Shown: positions 6,077 through 7,351 of the stretch, piece by piece
Numbering within the stretch: the stretch's first letter is position 1
Layout: every line of letters starts with the position of its first letter
From: Proteobacteria bacterium UBA664
GTDB lineage: Bacteria; Pseudomonadota; Gammaproteobacteria; UBA7966
Direction: 5' to 3'
Assembly (NCBI GenBank): GCA_002299125.1
Contig: DBNU01000152.1
Coordinates: 1-7,351, forward strand
Length of the DNA stretch: 7,351 nt
The notes under the pieces: model-generated
What the model saw: the letters and a program-made list of their open reading frames with translations, nothing else
Database searches by the model: none
What the model was told of the DNA's origin: nothing
Position numbers and translations under genes: made by a program

Positions 6077-6718
6077 ATGCAAACCGGCCTCATCGTTGGG
6101 TATGATCCTGGCGGAAATGATGCTCACGGGGTGGCGTTGCTTACCCTTGAGGCGGGACGCACCGCCAGCGTAGCAACCATGACATTTGGCACGACCGAGG
6201 CAGTGATCAATTACGTTGAGCACCTGACTCCCCTCCTTGCACTGGGCGTGGATACCCTTACTTGCTGGAGCACTGGAGGCGGTGGCTGGCGGCCTGCGGA
6301 CCGGTGGTTGCGACTAAAGTACGGTTCCAGACACGTAAGGAACAGCGTGATGACGCCAAACGGACTTGCAGGGTCAATGGGCCTAAATGGCATGAGCCTT
6401 CTTCTGGCGATTCGAACGAAGGATCCGAAAGTCGTCGTCGTGGAGACCCACCCGAAGGTACTCTACTGGGCACTCAAGCAGACAAGACACAATTACGCGT
6501 CGGACCAAGCGGAGATGGAGCGCTTCTTGTGCCAAGCCCTTGAGGTCGAATTCACAACGGCTAATGACCACGAGTGGGATGCCGCCATTTCAGCTTTTGC
6601 GGCCGCGAGTGGAGTACTTGGCCGCTGGAAGAACGACCTTCATGCGCTGCCGACCGTTCCCGAAGAACGTCTGATTGCGCCATGCGGGGCAACAAATTAC
6701 TACTGGCCGGAGTCGTGA
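6077..6718 (+). CDS. DUF429-like protein, putative RNase H-fold nuclease
   Basis: The 213-residue protein resembles the DUF429 group, predicted to have an RNase H-like fold. The pattern is a first strand with an acid, IVGYDPGGNDAHGVALL (6-22, D10), a second acidic strand GVDTLTCWSTGGGGWRPADRWLR (57-79, D59), VVVVETHPKVLYWAL (119-133, E123), and HEWDAAISAFAA (165-176, E166/D168). The D...E...D order is what a two-metal nuclease would need; activity is inferred, not shown. The ending ATNYYWPES, with its aromatic tail, also fits the group. No membrane segment or signal peptide is seen. It starts nine bases after vapC with only a distant GGGAG, so it is probably translated from the vapBC transcript. 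Base composition is less GC-rich than the polysaccharide genes, suggesting acquisition. The biological role is unknown; a link to the toxin-antitoxin pair or to phage defence is possible. Confidence 0.65.
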   Translation: MQTGLIVGYDPGGNDAHGVALLTLEAGRTASVATMTFGTTEAVINYVEHLTPLLALGVDTLTCWSTGGGGWRPADRWLRLKYGSRHVRNSVMTPNGLAGSMGLNGMSLLLAIRTKDPKVVVVETHPKVLYWALKQTRHNYASDQAEMERFLCQALEVEFTTANDHEWDAAISAFAAASGVLGRWKNDLHALPTVPEERLIAPCGATNYYWPES

Positions 6719-6734
6719 ACGGGATCTTCGGCTA

Positions 6735-6826
6735 ACTGAACCAGTCGCTGCACCTGACCGGGGCCGCATTACGATTTTTCGTGCTGCGACGACTCACCAG
6801 CGGCCCCGGCAGGCCTCACAGAACGA
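6735..6826. repeat. attC-like imperfect palindrome (degenerate integron site?)
   Basis: Arms CCTG-a-CCGGGGCCGC (6753-6767) and GCGGCCCCGG-CAGG (6800-6813) pair over 14 bases, leaving one unpaired A at 6757. The 32 bases between them could form a small hairpin (ACG/CGT around a T-rich loop). On the left, CTGAAC followed by CAGTCGCTG precedes the arm at the distance seen in attC sites, and TAAC occurs just before it. This reproduces the R''-L''-loop-L' order and the extrahelical base of integron attC sites, and the position right after a stop codon is also typical. Against it, no GTTRRRY core is found where R' should be (about 6823), and pairing outside the 14 bases is lost. The palindrome is certain; the attC reading is tentative. 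Confidence 0.45.
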
Positions 6827-6904
6827 CCATCGTCACTTGGGATCATCGATAGCGACCCTGATCTCCTCATCCGAACGAACGTCAAGATGCGCCAAACTCC
6901 GCTC

Positions 6905-7345
6905 ATGCGAATTTATCTCGACTGTTGTTGCCTGCGACGGCCTCTTCATGACCAGACGCAACCAAGGATTAGAGTTGAAACAGAGGCAGTTTTGGCAATC
7001 CTGGCGTCCGTTCAAGCGGGTGATGTATCGCTGTTGAGTTCTGAGGCGCTTGAATACGAAGTAAGTCGCATTCCAGACGAAGTACGAAGAAATGAAATTA
7101 TGGCGGTGCTGGCGCTGGCCAGTGAGCGCCTTGAAATCAATGAGGCAGCAGAAGCGCTTGCAGAGTCGATCGAAAGCCGTGGTGTGTCGTCGATGGACGC
7201 TGTGCATCTAGCACTTGCGTCAATAGCCCTAGCGGATTTCTTTGGCACCTGCGACGACAAACTTCTGCGGAAGTGCCAAGCACTTGCTGGCTTGACATGC
7301 AAGGTCATGCCCGTCCTTGGACTAATGCCTGAGGTTACAAAATGA
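6905..7345 (+). CDS. PIN-domain ribonuclease, probable toxin
   Basis: A 146-residue PIN-domain protein unrelated in detail to the VapC upstream. MRIYLDCCCLRRP (1-13) gives the first acid D6; LLSSEALEYEVS (43-54) gives E47/E50/E52; SSMDAVHLALA (95-105) gives D98; and FFGTCDDKLLRK (112-123) gives D117/D118. This full set predicts a metal-dependent RNase. I start at ATG 6905 because relatives begin with MRIYLD; an in-frame ATG at 6887 would add six residues, and neither has a good ribosome site. No antitoxin-like frame lies upstream. Instead the stop overlaps the ATG of a downstream gene (ATGA), which is probably the partner. Codon use is AT-richer than in the polysaccharide genes. PIN family membership is firm; toxin function is inferred. 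Confidence 0.8.
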   Translation: MRIYLDCCCLRRPLHDQTQPRIRVETEAVLAILASVQAGDVSLLSSEALEYEVSRIPDEVRRNEIMAVLALASERLEINEAAEALAESIESRGVSSMDAVHLALASIALADFFGTCDDKLLRKCQALAGLTCKVMPVLGLMPEVTK

Positions 7346-7351
7346 GCGTGC
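7342..7351 (+). CDS. Start of a downstream gene, cut by the window edge
   Basis: ATGAGCGTGC begins with an ATG that overlaps the TGA of the PIN gene by four bases (ATGA), a common arrangement for translationally coupled toxin-antitoxin partners. Only M-S-V is visible, so nothing can be said about the product from its own sequence. Its position makes it the best candidate for the missing antitoxin. Confidence 0.35.

Noticed and set aside
6758..6809. The GC-rich palindrome read as a transcription terminator
   Set aside because: The loop would be 32 bases long and no T-run follows the right arm, so an intrinsic terminator is unlikely.
6833..7207. Minus-strand frame overlapping the PIN gene, ending in DVRSDEEIRVAIDDPK, considered as an antisense antitoxin
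   Set aside because: The ending looks protein-like, but most of the frame is the antisense of a clear PIN domain and there is no credible start signal.
1..7351. CRISPR array, tRNA, rRNA or insertion-sequence transposase
   Set aside because: I looked for evenly spaced direct repeats, cloverleaf arms and transposase motifs on both strands and found none.

Overview
The window is from a high-GC bacterium, probably a gammaproteobacterium (Chromatiales, Ectothiorhodospiraceae or Xanthomonadales-like). That placement is an inference from the GC-rich coding, the GTG starts with good Shine-Dalgarno sites, and the Shigella-type VapBC pair. No rRNA or other marker gene is present to confirm it.

Positions 1-4950 are a surface-polysaccharide locus with two divergent transcription units. 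The minus-strand unit runs, in transcription order, a family 2 glycosyltransferase of the WaaE/KdtX type, a UDP-glucose 4-epimerase (galE), and an FkbM-family methyltransferase. The plus-strand unit is a non-hydrolysing UDP-GlcNAc 2-epimerase (wecB) followed by a class I SAM methyltransferase, and it ends at a clear intrinsic terminator (4922-4947). Together these genes would supply UDP-galactose/UDP-glucose and UDP-ManNAc, add a sugar to an LPS or glycan acceptor, and methylate glycan residues. The two units are separated by about 200 bp that holds two short palindromes.

Positions 4950-5366 are non-coding as far as I can tell. They hold a folded inverted repeat whose left arm matches a stem-loop just after the methyltransferase gene, and then a sigma-70-like promoter with a 14-bp palindrome lying on its -10 region.

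Positions 5367-7351 are an accessory stretch that becomes visibly less GC-rich from about 6080. It encodes a VapBC toxin-antitoxin pair, then (9 bases later) a DUF429-like protein with the acidic residues of an RNase H-fold nuclease, then a second and unrelated PIN-domain protein whose stop codon overlaps the start of a gene running off the window. Between the DUF429-like gene and the second PIN gene lies an imperfect palindrome with a single extrahelical A, built like an integron attC site. It raises the possibility that this end of the window derives from a gene-cassette array. The attC reading is tentative, because the 3' core site is not recognisable.
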